From the NCBI GenBank assembly GCA_025997475.1, contig BNUQ01000058.1:1-11456 (forward strand): a stretch of 11,456 bases of DNA, written 5' to 3'. The notes beneath the pieces were generated by a model. That model had not been told where the DNA came from and made no database searches. It saw only the letters and a program-made list of their open reading frames with translations. Both the position numbers and the translations under genes were made by a program. This document shows, piece after piece, positions 1 through 7,021 of the stretch. Origin of the DNA: Planctomycetales bacterium (GTDB lineage Bacteria > Planctomycetota > SZUA-567). Each line of letters starts with the position of its first letter. Position 1 is the first letter of the stretch.

Positions 1-262
1 ACTAAAAACTCCCGAATTACGAATGAAGAGCAGTTGATAGTTTGTAGTCGGTAGTTTTTAGTGGTGGAGTTTGACGGTCAAAGATTCGCTTCGCGCGCGC
101 TTGCGGATTTGCCCGTAAAAACTCCACCACTATCAACTAAAAACTCCCGAATTACGAATGAAGAGCAGTTGATAGTTTGTAGTCGGTAGTTTTTAGTGGT
201 GGAGTTTGACGGTCAAAGATTCGCTTCGCGCGCGCTTGCGGATTTGCCCGTAAAAACTCCAC
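1..262. repeat. Tandem direct repeat, 127-bp identical copies, period 135
   Basis: Bases 1-127 are repeated without a mismatch at 136-262, separated by 8 bases. The left copy starts at the window edge, so the array may continue upstream. Each copy holds a run of 7-bp units followed by a core that begins with GTGGTGGAGTTTGACGG and contains CGCTTCGCG, then ends in AAAAACTCCAC. Perfect identity means a recent duplication or active homogenisation. No protein-coding gene is visible in 1-372; the rest (294-372) is AT-rich with a short motif shared with the right end of the window. Confidence 0.95.
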
Positions 263-293
263 AACTACCGACTAAAAACTACCGACTATCAAC
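33..293. repeat. Heptad-repeat foldback (GT...TA units, inverted arms)
   Basis: The left arm is five 7-bp units in register at 33-67: GTTGATA, GTTTGTA, GTCGGTA, GTTTTTA, GTGGTGG. The right arm at 259-293, read on the minus strand, is again five heptads: GTTGATA, GTCGGTA, GTTTTTA, GTCGGTA, GTTGTGG. The two arms are therefore inverted relative to each other and could pair around the duplicated core. A shorter inverted pair sits inside the first copy (GTGGTGGAGTTT at 61-72 against AAACTCCACCAC ending at 130). This is the same architecture as at 6159-6297 and 7235-7344, with different unit sequences. Confidence 0.8.
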
Positions 294-313
294 TTTTTCG
301 CCGTAATTTGGAA

Positions 314-336
314 AGCACACTAACCTTCGCTTCGCT
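314..336. repeat. 23-bp motif repeated at 11141-11163
   Basis: The 23 bases at 314-336 (beginning AGCACACTAACC and ending TTCGCTTCGCT) recur exactly at 11141-11163, just outside a palindromic repeat. Downstream of this copy is an AT-rich stretch containing ATTCGTAATTGCTCTT (355-370), whose inverted form GAATTACGAATGAAGAGC occurs at 13-30 and 148-165. The function is unknown. It looks like a fragment of a dispersed intergenic repeat. Confidence 0.75.
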
Positions 337-372
337 ACGGTTTCGTAATTTTTGATTCGTAATTGCTCTTTG

Positions 373-1383
373 TTACCGCGCCGCCGCGTCGAGCGTCAGG
401 TCGGCGAACTCGCCGGCGGCGAACATTTCTATACCCCGCGCCGCAATCATCACCGCGTTGTCGGTGCAAAGATTGAACGGCGGGATGGCGGTCTGACAGT
501 GAATTTTCGTCGCGGCGACTTTGATGGCTTCCCGCAACGCTCTATTCGCCGCCACGCCGCCGCCGACGGCGAGCCAGCGCACGCCTTTTTCGCGCGCCGC
601 GCCGACCGTGCGTTTGACGAGCGCGCGCACCGCCGCGAATTGAAAACTGGCGGCGGCGTCGGCGACGCCCTGTTCGTCAAGCAGCAATTCGCCGCGGCGT
701 CCCGCCAACCCTCGCGCCGCGTAAAGCACGCCGGTCTTGATGCCGGAAAACGAAAAATCGCGCGGATTTTTGCGCGGCAGACAGGCGTCGCGCCAGTTGA
801 AGGCGGCGGGATTGCCGCGCTCGGCGGCGGCGGCAATCGCCGGACCGCCGGGGAAGCCGAGCCCTAAAATTTTCGCCGCTTTGTCGAACGCTTCGCCGGC
901 GGCGTCGTCGAGCGTCCCGCCGATTTTTTCATAGACGCCGACCGCCGGCACGTGAAACAGGTTGGTATGCCCGCCGGACACAATCAGCGCAACGTAGGGG
1001 TAAGTAATTTCAGGAAACGCGAAGGTCGCGGCGGCGAGGTGCGCTTCGAGATGATTGACGCCAATGAGCGGTTTATTCCACGCCCAAGACAAAGTTTTCG
1101 CCGCGGTAACGCCGATGAGCAAGGCGCCGATAAGACCGGGGCGGTGCGTTACGGCAATCGCGTCAAGGTCGGACGGCGCGATGCCGGCGGCGGCGAGCGC
1201 TTGCGCTATCAGCGGCAGAACGACTTCGAGATGGGCGCGGGCGGCGACTTCCGGCACCACGCCGCCGAACTGCCGGTGTAAATCAATCTGGCTGGCGACG
1301 AGATTAGCCAACACTTCGCGGCGGTCGTTGACGACGGCGACGGCGGTTTCGTCGCAAGAGGATTCGATGGCGAGAATGAGCAT
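373..1383 (-). CDS. tsaD: tRNA N6-adenosine threonylcarbamoyltransferase TsaD
   Basis: TsaD transfers the threonylcarbamoyl group from threonylcarbamoyl-AMP to A37 of ANN-decoding tRNAs (t6A), working in the cytoplasm with TsaB and TsaE. The 336-residue length is normal for the family. The N-terminus LAIESSCDET is the family signature. The metal-ligand motif HLEAHL is at 111-116 (His111, His115). SGGHT at 136-140, GGGVAAN near 274-280 and CTDNAVMIA with Asp308 complete the ASKHA nucleotide and metal site. The ATG at 1381-1383 directly gives the conserved start; only a weak GGA lies upstream. It is transcribed leftward, alone, into the repeat region 1-372. tsaB and tsaE are not in the window. 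Nothing essential appears to be missing. Confidence 0.97.
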   Translation of the reverse strand: MLILAIESSCDETAVAVVNDRREVLANLVASQIDLHRQFGGVVPEVAARAHLEVVLPLIAQALAAAGIAPSDLDAIAVTHRPGLIGALLIGVTAAKTLSWAWNKPLIGVNHLEAHLAAATFAFPEITYPYVALIVSGGHTNLFHVPAVGVYEKIGGTLDDAAGEAFDKAAKILGLGFPGGPAIAAAAERGNPAAFNWRDACLPRKNPRDFSFSGIKTGVLYAARGLAGRRGELLLDEQGVADAAASFQFAAVRALVKRTVGAAREKGVRWLAVGGGVAANRALREAIKVAATKIHCQTAIPPFNLCTDNAVMIAARGIEMFAAGEFADLTLDAAAR

Positions 1384-1457
1384 CGGCGTTCCAAATTAAA
1401 TTTTGAGAAAGAATTCTTTTTCGCACGACGGAGGACCCGGAGAGATGGCGAGAGAAC

Positions 1458-1605
1458 GCTCTATTCAATTGCCCCGCGCTTTAGCGCGGGGTTAGCGGTC
1501 TAAAAAAGAAACGGGCTTTAGCCCAAATTAGTTAAACCATTCGGCTAAAGCCGGTCATTTTTTAGCGCTATCCACGCCATAAAGGGCGTGGCAATTGAAT
1601 AGAGC
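1458..1605. repeat. Palindromic interspersed repeat, copy 1 (148 bp)
   Basis: The element is bounded by inverted ends, GCTCTATTCAATTGCC at 1458-1473 and GGCAATTGAATAGAGC at 1590-1605. Inside are several short palindromes: CCCCGCGCT-TT-AGCGCGGGG (1472-1491), GGGCTTTAGCCC, CGGCTAAAGCCG and CACGCC-ATAAA-GGGCGTG. They share the theme GC-rich arm, CTTTAG or CTAAAG, GC-rich arm. A second copy with the same ends and order is at 10964-11143. It has no coding capacity. It looks like a REP/BIME- or MITE-type element; the GTAG tetranucleotide typical of RAYT-linked REPs was not seen. The rest of the tsaD-ribF spacer (1384-1457 and 1606-1791) shows nothing recognisable. Confidence 0.88.
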
Positions 1606-1791
1606 AACCGCGTGGGCGCGTGGGGAAACCAATTAAACTCAAACTAAACTATTCCGTGTCTATCGCGCCTCCGCGCGAGAATATAATTCCCGCCGCGAAA
1701 ATCGCTATGACGCGCCGCCGCGCAACGCCTTGTCGCCGGTCGCGCGGCGATTACGCTTGCGCAACTTTTTGTCCCGACCGCCGACCGTCCG

Positions 1792-2706
1792 ATGCTTACT
1801 TTTCACTCGTTTATTCCCGACGTTTTTTCTTCGCCGTTAGTGCTGGCGTGCGGCGTGTTTGACGGCGCGCACTGCGGGCATCAGGCGTTGCTCGCGCGCG
1901 CGCGGGAACTCGCGGCGAGCCGCGCCGCCGCCGCGGTTACGCTGACGTTCGACCCGCACCCGCGCGCCGTGTTGTCGCCGAACGAACCGCCAACCCTGTT
2001 GACCACGCTGACACAACGCTTGCGGCTGTTTGAGGAATTGGGAATCGGCGGTTGCGCGGTGGTGAATTTTACGCCGGAAGTCAGCCGCTGGTCGGCGGCG
2101 AAATTCGTCGATTTCTTACGCGCCGAATTTCCGCGGTTGCGCGGTTTGACGGTGGGCGCGGGCTGGCGTTTCGGGAGCGGACGCTCCGGCGATGTAATGG
2201 AATTGCGGCGGTTGGTCGGCGGTGGCGACGTTCATTTGGAGGTGTTGCCGCCGGTGATTTATCGCGGCGAGCGGATTTCCAGTTCGCGGATTCGGCGGAC
2301 GCTCGCGACCGGCAATTTGGCGGAAGCGAAAATAATGTTAGGGCGCGATTTCACGCTCGCGGGCGCGGTGATTAAAGGACGGCAAGTCGGGCGGACGTTG
2401 GGCTTCCCGACGGCGAATTTGGCGGCGCGCGTGCCGTTGCCAAACGGCAGTTACGCGGCGCGGGTCGAGGCGGGCGCGTCTTATCCGGCGGTGGTGTATG
2501 TGGGACGGCGTCCGACTTACGGCGACGACGGCGAAATTTTGGTCGAAGCGCATTTGCTCGATGTCGAGGTTGACTTATACGGGCGGGAAATCGCCGTGCG
2601 CTTTATCCGGCAAATTCGCGGCGAGCGGCAATTCGCCAATGAGGCGGAATTGCGCCGCCGCATTGCCGCCGATGTCGAGGAAGCGCGAAGAGCAATTAAC
2701 AATTAA
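1792..2706 (+). CDS. ribF: Bifunctional riboflavin kinase / FAD synthetase RibF
   Basis: RibF phosphorylates riboflavin to FMN and adenylylates FMN to FAD in the cytoplasm. The 304-residue length is typical. The N-terminal nucleotidyltransferase domain carries GVFDGAHCGH (21-30; usual form GNFDGVHxGH), TFDPHP (52-57), WRFGSGRSGD (125-134) and the ISSSRIR motif (162-168). The C-terminal flavokinase domain (about 183-300) carries GRTLGFPTANL (200-210), GSYAARV (219-225), RRPTYG (239-244) and VEAHLLD, whose Glu252 is the expected catalytic base. The ATG at 1792 has no clear Shine-Dalgarno sequence but fits the start of the domain. The last codons Ala-Ile-Asn-Asn-stop come from an AATTAAC heptad pair at 2694-2707. 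It is convergent with the next gene. Confidence 0.96.
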   Translation: MLTFHSFIPDVFSSPLVLACGVFDGAHCGHQALLARARELAASRAAAAVTLTFDPHPRAVLSPNEPPTLLTTLTQRLRLFEELGIGGCAVVNFTPEVSRWSAAKFVDFLRAEFPRLRGLTVGAGWRFGSGRSGDVMELRRLVGGGDVHLEVLPPVIYRGERISSSRIRRTLATGNLAEAKIMLGRDFTLAGAVIKGRQVGRTLGFPTANLAARVPLPNGSYAARVEAGASYPAVVYVGRRPTYGDDGEILVEAHLLDVEVDLYGREIAVRFIRQIRGERQFANEAELRRRIAADVEEARRAINN

Positions 2707-2820
2707 CAACTCATGCTTACGCGGCAAAAATAATCAGCGAAATTGCGGGATAAAGGGCGCGCGACTACGCTTTACGGGGGTAGCGCCCCTCCGCCCTGCC
2801 CCGTGGGTGTGATGGGCGGA
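2694..2820. repeat. Heptad pair at ribF 3' end, ribF/2822 convergent spacer
   Basis: Two AATTAAC units (2694-2700, 2701-2707) contain the ribF stop codon and are followed by AACTCATGCTTACGCGGC, the same junction sequence that follows heptads at 8707-8721 and, inverted, at 4961-4974. The spacer then has GC-rich palindromes, notably TCCGCCC at 2790-2796 pairing with GGGCGGA at 2814-2820 (7 bp, 17-nt loop). There is no U tract, so calling it a terminator is not justified, although the spacer lies between converging genes. Confidence 0.6.
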
Positions 2821-2821
2821 G

Positions 2822-4093
2822 TTACCGCAGATATTGCAGGATATTTTCCCGCAACGCCGCAACGCCGATTTTTTGCAGAGAGGCGCGGAAAGCCGAACTC
2901 GTCGCGCCCAGCGTCCAGACGCTTTTTTTACCGGCGACCGCGCCGCGCAACAGCGCCAGACCGTCGGCGTTCGCGGCGGCATCGTCCAAATAATCAAACG
3001 GCAAAAATAGGACCGCTTCGCCGGCGGTCGTCAGCCCGATGAGGTTGCCCGCACCGACCGCGTAATCTTGCAAATAAAACTTGTCGCCGTTGAACGCCGA
3101 TAAAAATTGCAATTGCAATTTCAGCGTCGTCGCGTCGCCGACCTCTGCCGTCGTCGCCAATTGTTGCAACACGGCGGATAACGCCGGCAAATTGCCCAGC
3201 CGCGCGAGATACGTCGCAATGTATGCCTTTTCGCTCGGCGTAAAATTCAGGTTGGCGCAAAAAGCGCGAAAGAGCAAAATTTCTTTATCCTGCGGCGCGA
3301 CGCCGAGCGTCATCAACATTTTTTCCAATTCGCGATACAACTCCGTCGGCGGGTTGTCGCGAAGCAATTCTTCGGTGGCTTCCAAATACGCCCCCGGCGT
3401 CAACGCGCCGTTGATGGCAAAACTCGCCACGCTCGCCGTGAGCGCCGAGACCGGCACCGGCACCAGCGAAGTCGCCACGCCCACCGCCGCGCCGCCCGCC
3501 GCGCGTTTCATCGCGATTTTGTTCAGCATACTGCGCACGGCGGGATTGCGCGTGTAGGAGTCGAGTTTCATTTCATACGCGACCTGCCGCGCGACATCCG
3601 CCGAGAAAAAATTGCCGGCGCCGGATTGCAAATCCTCGCCGTCGCTACTGCGCTCGTCTTTGCCGATGCCTTTGAAAAATCCTTTGACCGCGCGTCCGGT
3701 GCGTTTTACCGACCGTCCAATCGCTTCCGCCGAGTCGCCGGGATGCGCGACCAATTGTTTCGCGCCGGCGACGGTGTTGCCGGCGGCGTCCTTCACGCCG
3801 CCCCAGACCTCGCTTCCCTGCGGCGTCGCGTAATACGTTTCCATCACCGTAACTTCGTGGCACTCTTTGACCAAATTGGCGATGCCATAGACGGGGTGCC
3901 ACGGATAGTGCGGACTGCTCATTTGAAAGACGTACTCGCCGTCTTCCAACGCGACCTCGTCGGCGATTTGATAGTAATCGGCGCGTTGGCTGACGATGCC
4001 GTTCAGCGCGGCGATGCGGCTAAATTGCGCGTCCGCCGCCGTCGCCGTCGCCGCCGCGGTCAAACCGAGAAAAAGCAGGATGAGTTTTTTCAT
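2822..4093 (-). CDS. Secreted/periplasmic protein of unknown function
   Basis: I do not recognise this 423-residue protein. It begins with a clear Sec signal peptide: MKKL, a hydrophobic stretch to about residue 19, then AADA, giving likely cleavage near residue 20-22. The mature part has a mixed N-terminal region (23-100), a basic Gly/Ser linker (about 120-160: SVKRTGRAVKGFFKGIGK), a motif YEMKLDSYTRNPAVRSML (173-190), an Ala/Gly/Val-rich hydrophobic segment (198-232) that could be membrane-associated, then a helical acidic part (235-310) and a C-terminal part rich in short beta-like segments (325-420). No lipobox and no outer-membrane anchor are obvious. GGGGAA lies about 11 bases before the ATG. 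It lies 78 bp downstream of the thioesterase on the same strand, so the two may be cotranscribed. Confidence 0.85.
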   Translation of the reverse strand: MKKLILLFLGLTAAATATAADAQFSRIAALNGIVSQRADYYQIADEVALEDGEYVFQMSSPHYPWHPVYGIANLVKECHEVTVMETYYATPQGSEVWGGVKDAAGNTVAGAKQLVAHPGDSAEAIGRSVKRTGRAVKGFFKGIGKDERSSDGEDLQSGAGNFFSADVARQVAYEMKLDSYTRNPAVRSMLNKIAMKRAAGGAAVGVATSLVPVPVSALTASVASFAINGALTPGAYLEATEELLRDNPPTELYRELEKMLMTLGVAPQDKEILLFRAFCANLNFTPSEKAYIATYLARLGNLPALSAVLQQLATTAEVGDATTLKLQLQFLSAFNGDKFYLQDYAVGAGNLIGLTTAGEAVLFLPFDYLDDAAANADGLALLRGAVAGKKSVWTLGATSSAFRASLQKIGVAALRENILQYLR

Positions 4094-4171
4094 AAGATTG
4101 ATTTCCCCAATTAGAGAAAGAAGTTTTTGCGGAAACGTGAAGGACGCGGAAATTATTAAACATAAACATTT

Positions 4172-4567
4172 TCACTCGCCCGCGGTTATCGCCGAAAGGA
4201 GCGCGCGTTCGTCGTCGTTCAGCGCGACCGATTTTTCCGTTTCCCAGTCGTAGCGCACCAACACCGTCGCGCCGGTCGCGCATTGCCGCCCGTCCTGCCA
4301 CGCTTCTTGATTGACGGTGAACGATTTGCCGCCGATTTTCGCGGTGTAACTGTAAATTTGCACCGGTCGCCCGAAAAAGATTTGCCGGATAAAATCCACG
4401 TCGATATGCGCGAGAATCAACCGCCAGCGGCGCAGATTTAAGTCCGGCGTAAAAAGCCGGAAATACGGCGTTCGCGCCGCTTCAAACCACACCGGCAATT
4501 TCGTGTTGGTGATATGCCCCAGCGCGTCGGTGTCGCTGATGTTCGGCTCGATGGTTAAGGTTAGCAT
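4172..4567 (-). CDS. Acyl-CoA thioesterase, 4HBT hot-dog fold (YbgC-like)
   Basis: This is a 131-residue single hot-dog protein of the 4-hydroxybenzoyl-CoA thioesterase family, which hydrolyses acyl-CoA thioesters in the cytoplasm. The signature SDTDALGHITN at residues 11-21 holds the catalytic Asp14 and the GH turn, followed by the long helix PVWFEAARTPYFR. VDFIRQIFFGRPVQIYSYTAKIG (57-79) and KSFTVNQEAW are the usual beta strands. The start chosen is ATG 4565-4567, which places the strand LTLTIEPNISDTD at the N-terminus as in relatives and has GGGGGA just upstream. A start 12 codons earlier (4601-4603) is open but adds a non-conserved leader. Substrate cannot be inferred. The neighbouring secreted protein gives no metabolic clue. 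Confidence 0.9.
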   Translation of the reverse strand: MLTLTIEPNISDTDALGHITNTKLPVWFEAARTPYFRLFTPDLNLRRWRLILAHIDVDFIRQIFFGRPVQIYSYTAKIGGKSFTVNQEAWQDGRQCATGATVLVRYDWETEKSVALNDDERALLSAITAGE

Positions 4568-4605
4568 AATTCCCCCGCGAAACGAATTGTAAATTACAAC
4601 CAATT

Positions 4606-4993
4606 TAAAAATTACAAATTACCATCTCAGGTTACGCGCCGCCGGATAAATTGACGGCGGCGATAAGTAGCCCTGCAAGGGCGGGATAATGAATAACCGG
4701 CGGTGGAGCGACGGCGCGGTTTGCCGTCGCGTAACCGCCGGACGGCGCCCCGTCGCGACAAACCCCGCAGGGGCGAGCCCCGCAGTGGGCGAGATTATCG
4801 GCGGGTGGACGGGGCAACGTGATTATCCCGCCCCGGCGGGGCTGATTTTTACCGGCGCAATCCGGCGGTTACGCGGGCGATAGTGCCGCCCGCTCCGCCG
4901 CCGGTTATTCATAATTTCGTCCCTGCGGGACTACTCTGCCGCGATTTTAAGGTTTTTTGCCGCGTAACATTGAGTTAAGAATTAAAAATAGTG
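4606..4993. repeat. Composite nested foldback element, copy 1
   Basis: The 4604-5245 spacer has no gene. Its first part is a nested inverted structure. The outermost layer is AT-rich heptad-like sequence (about 4606-4625 and 4975-4993). Next is CTCAGGTTACGCG (4626-4638) against CGCGTAACATTGAG (4961-4974). Inside is a palindrome with long imperfect arms: 4655-4710 (with AGTAGCCCTGCAAGGGC and TGAATAACCGGCGGTGGAGCG) against 4891-4943 (the same sequence inverted). The centre (4711-4890) is GC-rich with further hairpins such as CCCCGCAGGGG. The same layers in the same order recur at 8679-9176. Short open frames across it are ignored because they only read through the palindrome. Confidence 0.75.
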
Positions 4994-5067
4994 GAGTAAT
5001 TATTAAAATTACGCGAAGCGAATTTGCCAAGCCAACTCCGCCATTTTTGCTTTCTAACTTTGTAATA

Positions 5068-5226
5068 GACCTGTTCGACAACCAATTCGCGGCATCTTTT
5101 CGGCTAATTTTCCGTTCCGCCGCGTCAAAATTCCTTGCAATACGCTCGGTATTGCTTCGTCATTTCTCCTTGCGGAACGAAAAATTATGCCCGAAAATCT
5201 GTTCGCTCTCGGTTATCGAATAGGTC
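5068..5226. mobile_element. MITE-like foldback element flanked by TA
   Basis: The terminal inverted repeats are GACCTGTTCGACAACC (5068-5083) and GGTTATCGAATAGGTC (5211-5226), 16 bp with two mismatches. Both ends are followed by TA (5066-5067 and 5227-5228), a possible target duplication. The interior continues to fold back: CGGCTAATTTTCCGTTCCGC (5101-5120) pairs imperfectly with GCGGAACGAAAAATTATGCC (from 5172), and the centre GCAATAC-GCTCG-GTATTGC (5137-5155) is a 7-bp hairpin. There is no transposase. The end sequence and TA target would suit an IS5- or IS630-family parent; this is inference only. Confidence 0.75.
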
Positions 5227-5245
5227 TAATTTTTAATTCGCCCGC

Positions 5246-6154
5246 TCAGTCCTTCGGTCGATGATAAAAATTTCCATACACGTGGTCGGTGCGCCAGACG
5301 TTCACGAACGCGGCGGGGTCGATTTCCCGAATTGCCGCCATTAGAGCCGGTGCCTCGTCGGTATCAACCACCGAATACAACAGCGTTTTTTCGCTTTTGG
5401 CGTGCAAGCCGACGCCGGTCAGCGCCGTCGCACCGTGGTGCAATTCGTCGCGAATGAGCGCGTAAATTTCTTCCGGCTTGGCGGTAACGATCAGCAACGT
5501 GCATTGCTGATATTCTTTGCACAAGCCGTTTAGCGCCAGCGTGCCGATGTATTGAAAAATGATGGAATACAGCGCCTGCTCCAACGTGAACAAATAACCG
5601 GCGACGGCTAACACCGCGCAATTGCCGACGAAAATGTAGTTCCACGCATTGCGGTGAAATTTTTCCGCCGCGTAAATCGCGATAAAATCCGTGCCGCCGG
5701 AAGTCGCGCCCACGCTTAAACAGGCGCAAATCGCCAGCGCGTTGACCAAGCCGCCGAACACCGCCGACAACAGCGTGTCGTGCAATTGCAAATAGCGCGT
5801 GAACATCGGCGGCATCGCGTCGGTGAAAACGCCGGTGAGCAAAATCATCAACACCGAGTAAAGCGTGAACCGCCGCCCGATAAAACAAAACGCCAACACC
5901 GCCGGCGCGGCGTTGAGCAAATAATAAATCGGACTGAACGGAATGGCGAGGTCGGCGTATTTTGCCGCGATGTCGCGCGTCAGCAACGCCACGCCGGTAA
6001 AGCCGCCCGGCAGAATGCCGCCGGCGTGGACAAAAGTGTTGATATTAAACGCCATCAACGCGGCGCCGAGAATCACAAAAATCAGCCGCCGCCAGACGCT
6101 CGCCGGATGATGTCGCAAGCGCTGATAATTACGGGTGACGACCGCCGGACGCAT
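5246..6154 (-). CDS. YitT family membrane protein (DUF161 + DUF2179)
   Basis: This 302-residue integral membrane protein belongs to the YitT family, whose transport role remains poorly defined. There are about six hydrophobic segments: 24-44, 72-92, 97-112, 128-150, 172-190 and 195-211. Two Gly-rich motifs, GGILPGGFTGVALL (45-58) and SVGATSGGTDFIAIYAAEK (147-165), mark the two halves of the membrane domain (the YitT/DUF161 repeat). The C-terminal soluble part (about 215-297) matches the DUF2179 domain, with HHGATALTGVGLHAKSEKTLL (239-259) as its core and VNVWRTDHVYGNF near the end. Length and layout are typical. The ATG at 6152-6154 has no Shine-Dalgarno sequence; CT-rich heptads end 4 bases before it, so the leader is made of repeat DNA. 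Confidence 0.94.
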   Translation of the reverse strand: MRPAVVTRNYQRLRHHPASVWRRLIFVILGAALMAFNINTFVHAGGILPGGFTGVALLTRDIAAKYADLAIPFSPIYYLLNAAPAVLAFCFIGRRFTLYSVLMILLTGVFTDAMPPMFTRYLQLHDTLLSAVFGGLVNALAICACLSVGATSGGTDFIAIYAAEKFHRNAWNYIFVGNCAVLAVAGYLFTLEQALYSIIFQYIGTLALNGLCKEYQQCTLLIVTAKPEEIYALIRDELHHGATALTGVGLHAKSEKTLLYSVVDTDEAPALMAAIREIDPAAFVNVWRTDHVYGNFYHRPKD

Positions 6155-6158
6155 AGTC

Positions 6159-6297
6159 AGAGTTGAGAGTTGAGAGTTGAGAGTTTAGAGTTTAGAGTTT
6201 AGAGTTTAGAGTTTAGAGTTGAGAGTTGAGAGTTCGGAGCGGAGTTATCCTTAAAGACGCGCGAAGCGCAACCTTCGCTCAACTCTCAACTCTAAAC
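6159..6297. repeat. Heptad-repeat foldback (AGAGTTG/AGAGTTT units)
   Basis: Eleven contiguous 7-bp units fill 6159-6235: three AGAGTTG, five AGAGTTT, two AGAGTTG and one AGAGTTC. After a 41-bp core (GGAGCGGAGTTATCC and CGCGCGAAGCGC) the same units return inverted at 6277-6297 (GCTCAAC, TCTCAAC, TCTAAAC). The arms can pair. The array lies between a small gene and yitT, both on the minus strand, directly upstream of the yitT start codon. Such a run is expected to be length-variable. Confidence 0.93.
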
Positions 6298-6336
6298 GCT
6301 GAAAGGGACGGGTTTAATTATGCCGAAAATTCTCGC

Positions 6337-6663
6337 TCAACCCTTTTGCAATTCCGCGCCAATTTGGTCGAAGTCGGCGGCGCGTAATTCTTCGGCGGTA
6401 ATCGCGGGCATATCGCGGAATTTCGCGAATTCCGCCGCGCGGGAAAATTCCAAGTATTCCCGATACGAAAAATCGCCGCGCTTACCGGCGACGCATTGTT
6501 GCAACGGCTCGCTTAATCCCTGCAATTGGCGGTCGAGGTCGCGGCTTTTCGCCGCCGCCTGTTCCAACCGTCCGGCGATTTTGCGCATCGCCTCGGCGTT
6601 GGTCTGAAAACGTTTTCCTAACTCGGTCAACAATTCGTTTTTGCGTTGTTCGCGTTCAGTCAT
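6337..6663 (-). CDS. Small predicted coiled-coil protein, function unknown
   Basis: The gene encodes a 108-residue, highly charged protein without a signal peptide or membrane segment, so probably cytoplasmic. Residues 1-57 (MTEREQRKNELLTELGK...LQGLSEPLQQC) read as amphipathic helix with likely coiled-coil character. A middle block KRGDFSYREYLEFSRAAEFAKFR (61-83) is rich in aromatic and charged residues, and the end (88-108) is helical again. I recognise no family. The start is ATG 6661-6663, because GAGGG at 6671-6675 sits 7 bases upstream; the open frame extends 11 codons further upstream but has no such site. It precedes yitT on the same strand, separated by 182 bp that include the heptad foldback. 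Confidence 0.75.
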   Translation of the reverse strand: MTEREQRKNELLTELGKRFQTNAEAMRKIAGRLEQAAAKSRDLDRQLQGLSEPLQQCVAGKRGDFSYREYLEFSRAAEFAKFRDMPAITAEELRAADFDQIGAELQKG

Positions 6664-6800
6664 CGTTCCGCCCTCGAAAAAGTAAAAAGAGGTCAAATTT
6701 TTATTCCGCCTACATCATCGGGCGCGGACGCGGGCGGCTTGACCATTTAATTCAATTTTATTCGGTCGCCGCGCCGCGCGCCGAAATTTCCGGCGGTCGC

Positions 6801-6827
6801 TTGCGGGCGCGGGCGGTTGGCTATAAT
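6801..6827 (+). promoter_or_regulatory. Candidate sigma70-type promoter upstream of lipoprotein gene
   Basis: A perfect -10 hexamer TATAAT lies at 6822-6827, preceded by TTGCGG at 6801-6806 with a short 15-base spacer, and followed by a GC-rich discriminator GCGCCGC. A small hairpin TGCCCG (6839-6844) / CGGGCA (6853-6858) follows the presumed start point. If used, it gives a leader of roughly 190 nt before the lipoprotein ATG at 7022. The rest of 6664-7021 holds a heptad-type core (6885 onward) and no gene. The -35 match is weak, so this is tentative. Confidence 0.4.
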
Positions 6828-6870
6828 GCGCCGCTTCCTGCCCGCGAGAGAACGGGCAACAGCGAAATTT

Positions 6871-6980
6871 ACAAATTAAAAATTGTGGAGTTTGACGCTC
6901 AAATTCGCTTCGCGCAGGTTGCAGTCCAATTCGCCATTTTTAATTTTTAATTCGTGATTTTTTTAATTGCTCTTTTTTAA
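6871..6980. repeat. AT-rich repeat with GTGGAGTTTGACG core
   Basis: A core GTGGAGTTTGACGCTCAAA (6885-6903) followed by TTCGCTTCGCGC (6904-6915) closely matches the core at 63-95 and 198-230. It is bracketed by AT-rich, imperfectly inverted arms: ACAAATTAAAAATTG before it and ATTTTTAATTTTTAATTCG after it, then TTTTTTAATTGCTCTTTT, which resembles 355-370. It lies in the leader of the lipoprotein gene. It seems to be a degenerate member of the same foldback family. Confidence 0.65.
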
Positions 6981-7021
6981 CGGCTACCGACATAACTCTA
7001 ACCAAAAATGAAAGGATAGTT

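Noticed and set aside
1..262. Possible CRISPR-like array
   Set aside because: Repeats are 127 bp and identical, separated by only 8 bp, with internal heptads; no spacers of 25-40 bp and no cas genes.
352..867. 171-codon open frame opposite tsaD
   Set aside because: Antisense shadow; tsaD is complete with all catalytic motifs.
1620..1862. Open frame of 80 codons (+) before ribF
   Set aside because: It overlaps the ribF start in another frame, has no recognisable domain and no clear ribosome binding site.
2790..2820. Bidirectional terminator between ribF and the secreted-protein gene
   Set aside because: The stem is 7 bp with a 17-nt loop and no U tract on either strand.
4568..4603. Upstream ATG (4601-4603) for the thioesterase
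   Set aside because: The 12 extra residues precede the conserved first strand and GGGGGA lies before the internal ATG.
4957..5223. Open frame of 88 codons (+)
   Set aside because: It reads through the heptads and the MITE-like foldback, has no ribosome binding site and no protein-like conservation pattern.
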